Shown here: piece after piece, positions 1 through 7,847 of the stretch
How positions within the stretch are numbered: position 1 is the first letter of the stretch
Layout of the letters: every line of letters starts with the position of its first letter
From: Leucobacter chironomi DSM 19883
Lineage (GTDB): Bacteria > Actinomycetota > Actinomycetes > Actinomycetales > Microbacteriaceae
Direction of reading: 5' to 3'
Assembly: GCF_000421845.1 (NCBI RefSeq)
Contig: NZ_ATXU01000007.1
Span: 62,001-126,000, forward strand
Length of the DNA: 64,000 bases
The notes under the pieces: model-generated
What the model saw: the letters and a program-made list of their open reading frames with translations, nothing else
What the model was told of the DNA's origin: nothing
Database searches by the model: none
Program-made: the position numbers and the translations under genes

Positions 1-420
1 GCCGAGGGGCACAGCGCGGTGGCGCCGGTGTGGTTCTACCGTTTCGATCACAGCAGCCCGTTCCTGAAGCTCATCGGGCTCGGCGCGACGCACGCCACCG
101 AGCTGCCCTACCTGTGGGGCAACCTCGACGGCGGGCCGAAGGATCCCACGTTCCGCCTCGGCGGACGACGTGAGGCCGGCAGGATCGGGGCGCGGATGCG
201 CGCGCGGTGGACGGCGTTCGCCCGTGGCGGGAGTCCGCAGGCCGTGGCGCCGGAGGGTGTCGCGTCGGAGGGTGTCGCGCCGGAGGGTGCCGCGGAGTGG
301 CGCCCGTACGATCTGGCCTCGCGCGGGACGCTCGTGATCGGACGGGAGGATCGCTGCGTGGACGATCTCGACGGTGCGCTGCGGGCCGGCTGGGGCGACG
401 AGGTGCTCTCGTTCCGGTGA
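1..420 (+). CDS. Carboxylesterase type B, C-terminal part (5' end outside window)
   Basis: Only the last ~139 residues are present, open from the window's first base. The stretch VWFYRFDH followed by GATHATELPYLWG is the typical C-terminal signature of the alpha/beta-hydrolase type B carboxylesterase family, and the His of THATELPY is expected to be the catalytic-triad His. The Ser and Glu of the triad lie upstream of the window. Near the C-terminus there are three tandem 5-residue units (VAPEG/VASEG/VAPEG) encoded by a 15-bp repeat; these look like a recent slippage expansion in a surface loop. Family assignment is secure, substrate unknown. Confidence 0.8.
   Translation, partial: AEGHSAVAPVWFYRFDHSSPFLKLIGLGATHATELPYLWGNLDGGPKDPTFRLGGRREAGRIGARMRARWTAFARGGSPQAVAPEGVASEGVAPEGAAEWRPYDLASRGTLVIGREDRCVDDLDGALRAGWGDEVLSFR
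247..291 (+). repeat. Three tandem 15-bp units inside the carboxylesterase gene
   Basis: Units at 247-261, 262-276 and 277-291 differ by one base or so each. They preserve the reading frame and encode a pentapeptide repeat, consistent with replication slippage. Confidence 0.75.
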
Positions 421-537
421 CCCGGCACGACCGGAGCCCGCTCGTGTTGCGTGCTGGATGCCGAGTCGCTAAGGTTGTCTAGGTCAGAACCGGGCGGCCA
501 CGCGGCCCGGGGGAGTTCGATTCGATCTCCCGCTGCA

Positions 538-557
538 GAAGCCGCATCAGCGGCTTC
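538..557 (+). terminator. Perfect 8-bp hairpin abutting tRNA-Ala
   Basis: Arms GAAGCCGC (538-545) and GCGGCTTC (550-557) with a 4-nt loop. The hairpin ends at the base before the tRNA starts. It could be a processing signal or an attenuator between an upstream RNA and the tRNA. There is no T-tract, so ordinary terminator function is uncertain. Confidence 0.4.
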
Positions 558-630
558 GGGTCCTTAACTCAGTTGGTAGAGTGCCTGCTTTGCAAGCAGG
601 ATGTCGGGAGTTCGATTCTCCCAGGATCCA
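558..630 (+). tRNA. tRNA-Ala (anticodon UGC)
   Basis: The cloverleaf can be drawn by eye. The acceptor stem GGGTCCT pairs with AGGATCC, including the G3-U70 wobble that is the alanine identity element. The D-arm contains CAGTTGGTAGAG, the anticodon arm is CCTGC-TTTGCAA-GCAGG with anticodon TGC, and the T-arm is GGGAG-TTCGATT-CTCCC. The discriminator is A630. A 3' CCA is not fully encoded (CCG follows), so CCA must be added after transcription. Confidence 0.95.
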
Positions 631-970
631 CCGAAATTGTCTTACTTGACACGCGACATCGGAAGATGCGGGATGTTCCCGTGATTCGTTGCTGCCCTGG
701 TGCGTATCCTCTGCGTCCACATGGTCAGCCTCAGTCGGTCCTGAATCTCGGCGGCATCCGCGGCCGGAAGTGCCCGGTGACTATGGCTGGGCCAGCCTGG
801 ACCGGGATGACCTCGGTGATTCTGCTCGTCGAACGACCGTTCCCGACGAGCTATCGCAGGAGAGGGTGCGTGGGCGCAGTCTTCGGGATGCCGGCGACGA
901 TCGAGGGGTCGCGCCGCCGTCGCAGGCCAGGTCGATCTACCTCCGCGATCCGCACCATTCATCCCCAGAG

Positions 971-979
971 TTATCCACA
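971..979 (+). promoter_or_regulatory. DnaA box TTATCCACA
   Basis: Perfect match to the consensus TTATNCACA. It sits between inverted arms CATCCCCA (960-967) and TGGGGATG and is followed directly by a 30-bp sequence that recurs at 11788-11817. Confidence 0.55.
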
Positions 980-989
980 GCTGGGGATG

Positions 990-1007
990 AATTACAGGGA
1001 TGTGATT
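990..1007. promoter_or_regulatory. Palindrome AATTACA-N4-TGTGATT, copy 1
   Basis: Nearly symmetric 18-bp site, the form expected of a dimeric DNA-binding protein. It is part of a 30-bp stretch (978-1007) with 26 of 30 positions identical to 11788-11817. It lies beside a DnaA box, downstream of both neighbouring genes. The cognate protein is unknown. Confidence 0.5.
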
Positions 1008-1079
1008 CGGGGGACCCGGTAAATGACATCTATCTTCATGCGTGCAGAGCGATGACGGGCGCTGCCGCTTGCAGAGTTG

Positions 1080-1088
1080 TTATTCACA
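1080..1088 (+). promoter_or_regulatory. DnaA box TTATTCACA
   Basis: Second consensus match, about 110 bp from the first and followed by a similar CTTGGGGATA flank. No palindrome follows it here. Confidence 0.45.
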
Positions 1089-1110
1089 ACTTGGGGATAG
1101 ACCGATCGCT

Positions 1111-1833
1111 TCAGCCGCGCACCACGACCAGCCGGCGTTTGCCCTCCACGAAGCGCATCCGCTCCAGATCTCTGAGCGCATCGCGGCCCACCCACGCCCG
1201 CGGCTGCCCGGCGGCGGACGCCAGCCGCTCCGCGACCTCCGCGGCGCGATCCCGGCTCGCGAGATCGCGCTGGCCCACCTCGCGCAGCGCCCACGACACC
1301 GCCTTCTTCACGTGGAGCCGAGGGTCGTCCGAGTGCCGCTCGATGAGTTCGAGATAGTCGCGCACCGCCTCTTCCAGCAGTGCGCGCTCGTGCGTCGCCG
1401 ACGACGCCATCAGCGCGAACGCCGCCCGCTTCGTGTACGTCGGCTCGGCATCGCTCCACAGGCGGATGAGCGATCGATACCCCTCGATGCGCAGGAACAG
1501 GGTGTTGCAGAGGTGATCGCAGAGATCCCACGACTGCACATCCGCCAGCAGGGCGCTCGCCTCGCCGGGGGAGAGCGTCGCCGGGTCGAACACCAGCGCC
1601 GCGAGCAGCCGCGCCTCGTGCACCCCCGTCGCCCAGAGCTCGCGCGCGAGAGAGTTCGAACGCTCGACACTCCTCGCGATCCTGTGGATCACGGGAACGG
1701 GCACGCCGATGCTCTCCGCCTCCGGGATCCCGAGCCGCACCGCGCTGCGCCGATGCCGCTCCGAGGCCTCCGCCCTGAGCATCGCGAGAAGTTCGCGCGA
1801 CGTCGCGCGCTCCCGTGCATCTGCGGTGCGCAT
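1111..1833 (-). CDS. DNA alkylation repair (AlkD-like HEAT-repeat) protein
   Basis: 240 residues, the usual size for the AlkC/AlkD family of HEAT-like DNA glycosylases that excise alkylated bases. Family traits are the all-helical, Arg-rich character, the LWATGVHEARLLAAL helix, the QSWDLCDHLCNT motif and the C-terminal HVKKAVSWALREVG helix pair. It begins with ATG 40 bp after the stop of the upstream minus-strand EEP gene and could share its transcript. Fold assignment is good. Catalytic competence was not tested residue by residue. Confidence 0.8.
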   Translation of the reverse strand: MRTADARERATSRELLAMLRAEASERHRRSAVRLGIPEAESIGVPVPVIHRIARSVERSNSLARELWATGVHEARLLAALVFDPATLSPGEASALLADVQSWDLCDHLCNTLFLRIEGYRSLIRLWSDAEPTYTKRAAFALMASSATHERALLEEAVRDYLELIERHSDDPRLHVKKAVSWALREVGQRDLASRDRAAEVAERLASAAGQPRAWVGRDALRDLERMRFVEGKRRLVVVRG

Positions 1834-1873
1834 GATCCGATGCTACGTGACCTGCTGCGAGCTCAGCCCGGCC

Positions 1874-2830
1874 TCAGCCGAGCGCGGCGAGGATCGCCAG
1901 GTGGTCGCTGTCCCCGGTGCGCAGCGTCTGCGCGCCCGAAACCTCGAAACCGCGCTGGTAGACGTGGTCGATTCTGGCCAGCGGGAACGCAGCCGGCCAG
2001 GTGAACCCGAAGCCGCCCGCCTCCTGCCGGGGCTCATCGAGCTGCGCGCGGATCGCAGCGAGCGCGGGATCCGTCGCGGCAGCGTTGAAGTCGCCGATCG
2101 CGACCACGCGCTCCGCGCCATCCTCCGCGATCGTGTCGCCGAGCGTGCGCAGCATCGTGTCGCGCGCCGACTGCGAACCCGGTCGCAGCGACGCCGCGTG
2201 AATCACATACACCTCGATCGGACCATCCGGAGCCGCCACCTGCGCGGCCAGCGCCCGCCGCCAGCCCAGACCGAGATCGAGCGGGTGCGCCTCCACGATG
2301 GGCAGCGTGCTCCAGAGCCCCACGGTCCCCACCAGATACGAGTAGGGATGGCTGTCGGCCAGCTCGGCGATCGCCTGCTCACGCGACTCGGCGTCGAGCT
2401 CGGTGAGCGCGATGAGATCCGCACCCCGCTGCTGCAGCGCCCGCGCCGACGCATCCGCGGTCGCGGAACCCGCCTGCACGTTCTGGCTCGCCACGACGAG
2501 GTTGCCGTCGGTCTCCCAGGCGGATCCCGTGATCGCCGCGGGCAGCCACGTGATCGACGTCGAGACCGCGAGCGCCCAGACGAGGACCGGCACCACCGCG
2601 ATCCAGCGGCGGCCCCGCACGCGCAGTGCGGCGAGGGCGAGCAGGAGCGCGGGGATCCAGAGCCACGGCAGCAGCACCGCGACGGCGGTGCCGACGATGC
2701 CGGGCACGAAGCCCAGCAGCACCAGCGCGATGAACGCCGTCGCGCCGATCGCGGCACCCGCGCGACGGCGCGAGCCGCCGGGGCTGCGACGGGGCGCCGG
2801 AAGATCTGCGCTGCGGGGGAGGTGGCTCAC
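1874..2830 (-). CDS. Membrane-anchored endonuclease/exonuclease/phosphatase (EEP) family protein
   Basis: 318 residues from a GTG at 2830. This start places a short basic tail before three predicted membrane helices (about residues 25-97). A C-terminal EEP domain follows, with SQNVQ (about 115), TELD (metal-binding Glu, about 144), GDFNA (about 250) and a terminal SDHLAI. Such proteins are outward-facing Mg-dependent phosphodiesterases or phosphatases; nuclease or lipid-phosphatase activity cannot be separated from sequence. The frame stays open far upstream, but that stretch is antisense to other genes and reflects high GC. Confidence 0.82.
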   Translation of the reverse strand: MSHLPRSADLPAPRRSPGGSRRRAGAAIGATAFIALVLLGFVPGIVGTAVAVLLPWLWIPALLLALAALRVRGRRWIAVVPVLVWALAVSTSITWLPAAITGSAWETDGNLVVASQNVQAGSATADASARALQQRGADLIALTELDAESREQAIAELADSHPYSYLVGTVGLWSTLPIVEAHPLDLGLGWRRALAAQVAAPDGPIEVYVIHAASLRPGSQSARDTMLRTLGDTIAEDGAERVVAIGDFNAAATDPALAAIRAQLDEPRQEAGGFGFTWPAAFPLARIDHVYQRGFEVSGAQTLRTGDSDHLAILAALG

Positions 2831-2983
2831 TCGGAAGATCGTAGAGCCGCGCGCCTCGAAGCACGCTGACCGTGGGCAGCCGGGCCCCGCGCCCGGCAGC
2901 TGTGCCCGGCGGCTTTGCGCCCGCCGACCCTGTGCCCGCGCAGATCTTCCCCCGGCGACGCCCCGCGGTCCATACTGTCTCCC

Positions 2984-3556
2984 ATGGGAATCGAGGTTCG
3001 GCCGGCAACGGTCTTCGAGGATGTCGCCGCGGTCGTCGGGCCGAAGAAGCCCACCTCGAACGTGTGCTTCTGCCTGAGCTACCGCATCGGCAGCAAGGAG
3101 AACACCTCGCTGCGCGAGCCGGCCCGCTCCGCCAGAGTGCGCGAACTGTGCGAGCAGGATCCGCCTCCCGGCGTGCTCGCCTACCTCGACGGCGCACCCG
3201 TCGGGTGGGCGGCCGTGCACCCGCGCGCCGGCACGAGCTTCGCCCGCAACCGGCTGATCCCGCACGTCGACGACCTCGACGTGTGGTCGCTGTGGTGCTT
3301 CCGGGTGCGGCCCGGATATCGCAAGCAGGGCGTGATGCACGCACTCATCGAAGGCGCCGTCGCCCACGCCCGCGCGAGCGGCGCCCCCGCGATCGAGGGG
3401 TACCCCCTCGACAACGGAGCCGAACGGGTGAACCTCACCATGGCCTACGTCGGCACCCGGAGCCTCTTCGAGTCGGCGGGCTTCGAGAAGGCGGCCGACA
3501 CCCGATCGGTGCTCGACGGCTTCCCACGGGTGCTCATGCGGTTGCCCCTCAACTGA
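2984..3556 (+). CDS. GNAT-family N-acetyltransferase
   Basis: 190 residues. The acetyl-CoA binding segment is FRVRPGYRKQGVMHALIEGAVAHA (variant of Q/RxxGxG/A), followed by the FESAGFEKA end motif of GNAT folds. The N-terminal part has an aromatic/Cys-rich patch (NVCFCLSYR) typical of a GNAT subgroup of unknown substrate. ATG 2984 follows a TACTGT -10-like hexamer by only 5 nt, suggesting a leaderless or near-leaderless message. It is divergent from the EEP gene. Confidence 0.8.
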   Translation: MGIEVRPATVFEDVAAVVGPKKPTSNVCFCLSYRIGSKENTSLREPARSARVRELCEQDPPPGVLAYLDGAPVGWAAVHPRAGTSFARNRLIPHVDDLDVWSLWCFRVRPGYRKQGVMHALIEGAVAHARASGAPAIEGYPLDNGAERVNLTMAYVGTRSLFESAGFEKAADTRSVLDGFPRVLMRLPLN

Positions 3557-3614
3557 CCCCGCGAGCCCCGCACTGCGCGGCTCCCACCGCTTGGCTCCCG
3601 CGGCGAAGCGGGCT

Positions 3615-3670
3615 CGAGAGGCGGATATTGCAGGCGGATCGACGAGAACTCGTGCGAAATCCGCCTTTCG
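3615..3670. repeat. 56-bp hairpin repeat, copy A
   Basis: Imperfect 17-bp inverted arms (3615-3631 and 3654-3670, three mismatches) enclose AGGCGGATCG and a small inner ACGAG/CTCGT stem. About 41 of 56 positions match a second copy at 34350-34405 of identical length. It lies between convergent genes. Confidence 0.65.
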
Positions 3671-3749
3671 GCCGCACTGAGCGCCGGCCGCGGTGGGCGC
3701 GGCCCGCGGTGAGCGCTGCCCGCGGTGAGCACCGCCCGCGGTGGCGGGG

Positions 3750-4505
3750 CTACCCCCGCAGACGGTGCTCGGCGAAGGCGACCGCGCGCGGCAGCCCCGC
3801 GAGACGCCCCTGCTCGGCGAGCACTCCGGTGACGAGCTCTTCGGGCGCGGGGTGCCACGGCAGGTCGGCCAGGTAGGCCTCGTGCGCGCTGAGCGACGCG
3901 ACGGCTCGGCGCTCGGCCGCCTCGTCGACGGGCACGCAGTGCGTGGCGCGGGCGCCGGTGAGCAGCAGCCGCTGCACGCCCCACGGCGCCAGATCCTCGT
4001 CGTGCAGCAGCTCCGGGAAGACCCAGCGGTTGTCTGCGTCGCGGGCCGCGTCGATGGCGGCGAGGCCGGCGGCCCGGTGATCCGCATGGTCGAAGCCCCA
4101 GGCCACTTCGAGCTGTCCTGACCCGCACACCACGGCGTCAGGGCGGAAGGCGCGGATCTCCCGGGCGATCGCGCGCCGCAGCGGGAGACCGTACTCGAGC
4201 ACGCCGTCGGGGAAGTCGAGGATCGTGAGCCGCTCCACACCGACCGCGTCGCAGGCCGCCCGCTGCTCGCGGGTGCGCAGCGGGCCGGCCTCTTCGGGGG
4301 GCCGCTGCATTCCGGCCTCGCCCGCGGTGAGCAGCAGGTAGCCGACTTCGATGCCGCGGGAGGTCCAGTGGGCGACGGCTGCGGAGGTGCCGTATTCGGC
4401 GTCGTCGGGGTGCGCGACCACGACGAGCACCCGGCCGAGCCCCAGCTCGTCGAGCAGCGGGAGCGGTTCCGCCGCGGGGGCCTGCAGTGCGTCCTCGGTG
4501 TCCAT
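3750..4505 (-). CDS. PIG-L family deacetylase
   Basis: 251 residues. The zinc-binding signature AHPDDAE (residues 31-37) and the downstream HADHRAAG His motif are both intact. The family includes Zn-dependent N-acetylglucosamine deacetylases such as MshB (mycothiol) and Bca; overall similarity does not reveal the substrate. ATG start at 4505. It is divergent from the sensor kinase gene and converges on the GNAT gene. Confidence 0.85.
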   Translation of the reverse strand: MDTEDALQAPAAEPLPLLDELGLGRVLVVVAHPDDAEYGTSAAVAHWTSRGIEVGYLLLTAGEAGMQRPPEEAGPLRTREQRAACDAVGVERLTILDFPDGVLEYGLPLRRAIAREIRAFRPDAVVCGSGQLEVAWGFDHADHRAAGLAAIDAARDADNRWVFPELLHDEDLAPWGVQRLLLTGARATHCVPVDEAAERRAVASLSAHEAYLADLPWHPAPEELVTGVLAEQGRLAGLPRAVAFAEHRLRG

Positions 4506-4607
4506 GGCCTCAGCCTAGGCATGAATGCGGCGCGTCGAACAGGGGGTAGGGAAAACCGGAAGCGTTCTCTCCGGATCTCTCGGTGTCGCCGCCAGCGGGC
4601 CACGGCC

Positions 4608-4613
4608 TAGCTT
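4608..4613 (+). promoter_or_regulatory. -10 element (TAGCTT) of the histidine kinase operon
   Basis: TAnnnT hexamer with 6 nt to ATG 4620, which would make a leaderless transcript. No Shine-Dalgarno sequence is present before the ATG. Confidence 0.5.
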
Positions 4614-4619
4614 AGAACC

Positions 4620-5996
4620 ATGACATCACAGACATCGCTGCCCCAGGGGCAGCCGGCCCCCGGACAGCCGCCGGTGCCGCCCGCCCCGGCCCCCCAGGCC
4701 GCGGCTCCGCAGGCCACGCAGCAGCTGCCCCATCTCCCCGCGGGCGCCGCCCCCGGAGACCCCGCGCAGCCGGCCGTCCCCGGGGCCTCGGCCCGGGCCG
4801 AGGGCTCGCCCGCCCGCCGCCCGCCGCTGCGCATCGTCATGACGATCCTGCACCTCGCCGCGGTCGGGGTTGTCGGCTTCACCGTGATCGGGCTGCTCTT
4901 CGGGGCGCTCGGCACGGGCCTCGGGCTGCTGCTGGTGCTCGGCATCGGCGCGGTCGTGCTGGTGGGCCTCGTGTACGCGCTGTTCGGGATCGCCTGGTTC
5001 GAGACGCATCGCGTGAGCGGCCTGTACCACCTGGAGACCCCCGCGCTGCGCTGGACCCCGCAGGCGGGGCAAGGCTTCAAGGCGTGGCTGCGCGCGCTCG
5101 GCCGGCAGTCGGTCGACGGACGCATGTGGCGCGCGCTCGCGAACTTCGGCATCGCGAGCCTCATGGGCGTCGCGGTGCTCGGTCTGGCGCAGGGCTTCGT
5201 GCACTCCGTGATCTCGATGTTCCGCACCTTCACGGTGTGGTGGCAGCCGGGGTTGCTGAGCGCGCTGCTGTGCGCGGTCGGCATCGTGGGGCTGGCGCTG
5301 CTGCACCGGCTCATCTCGGTCGCCATCGTGGGCGCCGATGTGAAGGAGGAGCAGCTCAACGCTCAGGTGCGCACCAGCACCGCGCAGCGCGAGGGCGCTG
5401 TGCGCGCCGCCGATGTCGAGCGCACGCGCATCGAGCGGGATCTCCACGACGGCGTGCAGCCGCGCCTCGTGTCGGTGGGGATGACCCTCGGTCTCGCGCA
5501 GCAGAAGATCGACACGGATCCCGAGGCCGCGAAGGCGCTCGTCGCCGAGGCGCACACCTCGACGAAGGCGGCGATCACGGAGCTGCGCCAGCTGGCGCGC
5601 GGCATCTACGCCTCCGTGCTCGACGACCGCGGCCTCGATGCGGCCCTGTCCGCGCTCGCGGCGCGATCCCACGTGCCCGTGCTGCTCGACGTGCGTCTGC
5701 CGTCGCGCTGCAGCCGCACCGCCGAGGCCGCCGTCTACTTCGCGATCGCCGAGTCGCTCACCAACGCCGCGAAGCACTCGCGCGCCAGCGAGTGCCGCGT
5801 GGTGGTGCGGGTGCGCGAGGGCGGCATCCTCTGGGCGCGGGTCGAGGACAACGGCGTCGGGGGAGCCAGTGTGCTGCCCGGGGGCGGAATCGATGGCGTC
5901 ATGAACCGGGTGCTCGCCGCGGGCGGCACCACTCGACTCGACAGCCCGCAGGGCGGTCCGACCACCCTGGAGGTGAGTGTGCCATGCGCATCCTGA
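4620..5996 (+). CDS. Two-component sensor histidine kinase (NarL/HisKA_3 type)
   Basis: 458 residues: a Pro/Ala/Gln-rich cytoplasmic tail (1-70), a four-helix membrane sensor region (about 73-95, 100-126, 175-200, 212-238) and the HisKA_3 box IERDLHDGVQPR with His276. The ATPase domain has the N-box ESLTNAAKHS and the G1 box EDNGVGG. It probably senses envelope or membrane perturbation. It overlaps the response-regulator gene by 13 bp, so the pair is translationally coupled. Family certain, signal unknown. Confidence 0.92.
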   Translation: MTSQTSLPQGQPAPGQPPVPPAPAPQAAAPQATQQLPHLPAGAAPGDPAQPAVPGASARAEGSPARRPPLRIVMTILHLAAVGVVGFTVIGLLFGALGTGLGLLLVLGIGAVVLVGLVYALFGIAWFETHRVSGLYHLETPALRWTPQAGQGFKAWLRALGRQSVDGRMWRALANFGIASLMGVAVLGLAQGFVHSVISMFRTFTVWWQPGLLSALLCAVGIVGLALLHRLISVAIVGADVKEEQLNAQVRTSTAQREGAVRAADVERTRIERDLHDGVQPRLVSVGMTLGLAQQKIDTDPEAAKALVAEAHTSTKAAITELRQLARGIYASVLDDRGLDAALSALAARSHVPVLLDVRLPSRCSRTAEAAVYFAIAESLTNAAKHSRASECRVVVRVREGGILWARVEDNGVGGASVLPGGGIDGVMNRVLAAGGTTRLDSPQGGPTTLEVSVPCAS

Positions 5997-6697
5997 TCTG
6001 CGAAGATTCCGTGCTGCTGCGCGAGGGGCTCGTGCGCCTGCTCGAGCACGGCGGCCACGAGGTGGTCGCCGCCCTGCCCGAGGCGAGCCGGCTGATGGAG
6101 CGGGTGGGCGAGACCGATCCGGATCTCTGCATCCTCGATGTTCGTCTGCCGCCGACGTTCACGGACGAGGGGATCCGCGCGGCTATGGAGCTGCGCCGCG
6201 CACGTCCCGGGCTCGCGGTGCTGGTGCTCTCGCAATACGTGGAGGAGCGGTACGCGAGCGATCTGATCACGGGCCAGGGCGGGGCCTTCGGGTATCTGCT
6301 GAAGGATCGCGTCGCCGATGTCGGCGAGTTCATCGAGTCGGTGGAGCGGATCGGCCAGGGTGCGACCGTGCTCGATCCGGAGGTGGTCGCGCAGTTGCTG
6401 ACCCGCCGCAGCCGCGACGACCGCATGCGCTCCCTCACCGATCGCGAGCGCACCGTGCTCGCGGCACTCGCCGAGGGGCGGTCCAACCAGGCCATCGCGG
6501 CGCTGCTCTTCCTGTCGGAGGCGAGCGTCGAGAAGCACATCACGGCGATCTTCCAGAAGCTCGGGCTCGACGCGGAGGAGGGCGGCAACCGCCGCGTGCT
6601 CGCCGCGATCGCGCACATCGAGAGCACGGCGGCTCCTGCGCCCGGTCTCCCCGGCGCCCCTACGACCACCCACACACAGACGGGACCACTCTCATGA
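5984..6697 (+). CDS. NarL/LuxR-family response regulator
   Basis: 237 residues. The receiver domain has the acidic pair E7/D8, phospho-acceptor Asp52 (ILDVRLPP) and the conserved Lys in YLLKDRV. The C-terminal LuxR helix-turn-helix runs from about 150 to 196. ATG 5984 lies within the end of the kinase gene. The stop overlaps the next ATG (ATGA), giving a tight kinase-regulator-effector operon. It very likely partners the upstream kinase. Confidence 0.92.
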   Translation: MRILICEDSVLLREGLVRLLEHGGHEVVAALPEASRLMERVGETDPDLCILDVRLPPTFTDEGIRAAMELRRARPGLAVLVLSQYVEERYASDLITGQGGAFGYLLKDRVADVGEFIESVERIGQGATVLDPEVVAQLLTRRSRDDRMRSLTDRERTVLAALAEGRSNQAIAALLFLSEASVEKHITAIFQKLGLDAEEGGNRRVLAAIAHIESTAAPAPGLPGAPTTTHTQTGPLS

Positions 6698-7659
6698 CCA
6701 GCAACAACGGGCCTTCCGCGCCCCGATCGACCGCGGCCACCACGATCACGGTCGTCGCGGCCGTGGTGGGCGGAGTCGTGCTGTTCGGGGCTGCCGTATC
6801 GAGCACGCTGAACGCGTTCGGCGCCTTCGCGCCGCGGGTGGGGATCCCGTTCGACGAGCAGCTCAGCCTCTCCCGCGACATCGTGGACGACCTCACCGAC
6901 GATCTGTCGGGGAACGGCGCCGCCGGTGGTTCCGCCGAGCGTCGGGACGGCACGAGCGGCACGGGCCCCGCGGAGGAGCTGCGCGCGCCGGTGTCGGGCA
7001 TCACCGATCTCGAGATCGAGGCCGCGGCGTCGTCGTTCACGCTCGAGTTCGGCGACGTCGACGAGGCCGTGCTGGTGGTGGAGCGCAGCGCGGATCGCAC
7101 GGGCGAGTGGACGATGCGCAACGACGACGGCGAACTGGTGGTGGAGCGGGCTCAGGGATCCCGTACCGCGGGCTGCGTGTTCGGCTGCGGGGAGCGCGGC
7201 GGGCGCGAAGACGTCACCCTCACGCTGCCGCAGAGCCTCGGCGAGACCGGCGAGCTGAACGGCGATCTACGGGTCGTCGGCGGTGAGCTGAAGGCTTCGG
7301 GCGCGTTCGCTCAGCTGGATCTCGAGGTCGGCGCCGGCAGCCTCGTCTTCACAGGGGCCGCGACGGAGCTCGACCTCGGGGTGCAGGCCGGCGGCGCCGA
7401 GGTCGAGGTCGCCGACGTGCGCACGGCAAAGGTCGAGGTCGAAGCCGGTGAGGCCGTGGTCAGGCTGACCGGGAGCGCGCCGAAGCTCGTCGAGGTCGAA
7501 GCGACCACCGGCAGCGCCGATCTGCGGTTGCCGCCGGTCGAGTACCGGGTCGACGCCCGCGGCGAGCTCGGCGAGATCGACAACAGGCTCGCGTCGAACG
7601 AGCAGGCGAAGCACGTGGTCAAGGTGCGGTCGTCTCTCGCCGAGGTGACGCTGCGCTGA
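6694..7659 (+). CDS. Membrane-anchored DUF4097-like beta-repeat protein
   Basis: 321 residues: a short tail, one membrane helix (about 16-42), a linker, then a long beta-rich region. Its periodic alternation (ISDLEIEAAAS..., LDLEVGAGSL..., VEVEAGEAVV...) is that of the DUF4097/LiaF-like putative adhesin fold. A pair of Cys (CVFGC, about 168-172) may form a disulfide. Translationally coupled to the response regulator, it is plausibly the output or sensor accessory of the system, analogous in layout to LiaFSR. That function is inference. Confidence 0.7.
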   Translation: MTSNNGPSAPRSTAATTITVVAAVVGGVVLFGAAVSSTLNAFGAFAPRVGIPFDEQLSLSRDIVDDLTDDLSGNGAAGGSAERRDGTSGTGPAEELRAPVSGITDLEIEAAASSFTLEFGDVDEAVLVVERSADRTGEWTMRNDDGELVVERAQGSRTAGCVFGCGERGGREDVTLTLPQSLGETGELNGDLRVVGGELKASGAFAQLDLEVGAGSLVFTGAATELDLGVQAGGAEVEVADVRTAKVEVEAGEAVVRLTGSAPKLVEVEATTGSADLRLPPVEYRVDARGELGEIDNRLASNEQAKHVVKVRSSLAEVTLR

Positions 7660-7717
7660 GTTCGTCAGCGGCCGGGCGGCCGGGCGGCGGACGCCGTCCG
7701 CCGCTCCCGATCCGCAT

Positions 7718-7764
7718 CCGCGAGCCCGTCGCCCCTGCGAACAGCAGGGGCGACGGGCTCGCGG
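7718..7764 (+). terminator. 20-bp-stem hairpin terminator
   Basis: Arms 7718-7737 and 7745-7764 are perfectly complementary with a 7-nt loop. It lies after the three-gene signalling operon. There is no T-tract, as is common in actinobacterial terminators. Confidence 0.7.
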
Positions 7765-7835
7765 TGCATCGCGGCGCCGGTCTCGCGCGACGACTCGCGG
7801 AAGCGCGGGCCCGGGGAATGGGTGCGCGACACTCG

Positions 7836-7841
7836 TAGAAT
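7836..7841 (+). promoter_or_regulatory. -10 element TAGAAT for a leaderless gene
   Basis: 6 nt from ATG 7848, with no Shine-Dalgarno sequence. Confidence 0.55.
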
Positions 7842-7847
7842 GGCGGC

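Larger units (their letters stand above)
631..1110. other. 480-bp gene-free stretch between tRNA-Ala and the alkD-like gene
   Basis: No credible coding sequence is seen; the open frames here also run across the tRNA. The stretch holds a TTGACA hexamer just after the tRNA (646-651), an imperfect palindrome at 825-850 resembling a weak LexA box, two DnaA-box matches and one AATTACA-N4-TGTGATT palindrome. The flanking genes converge, so this is not a promoter region for either. Confidence 0.6.

Noticed and set aside
825-850. Possible LexA (SOS) box TCGAAC-N4-GTTCCC
   Set aside because: The second half-site is two bases off and there is no gene start downstream; the nearby alkD-like gene is transcribed towards it, not from it.
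573-1022. A 149-codon plus-strand frame after the tRNA
   Set aside because: It begins inside tRNA-Ala and shows no protein family features or ribosome site.
960-1090. Chromosomal replication origin
   Set aside because: Only two DnaA boxes, no dense cluster, no AT-rich unwinding element, and no dnaA or dnaN gene beside it.
1874-4603. A 909-codon open frame on the minus strand
   Set aside because: It fuses antisense of the GNAT gene and an out-of-frame reading of the PIG-L gene to the real EEP protein; only the part from GTG 2830 has family signatures. High GC leaves frames open.
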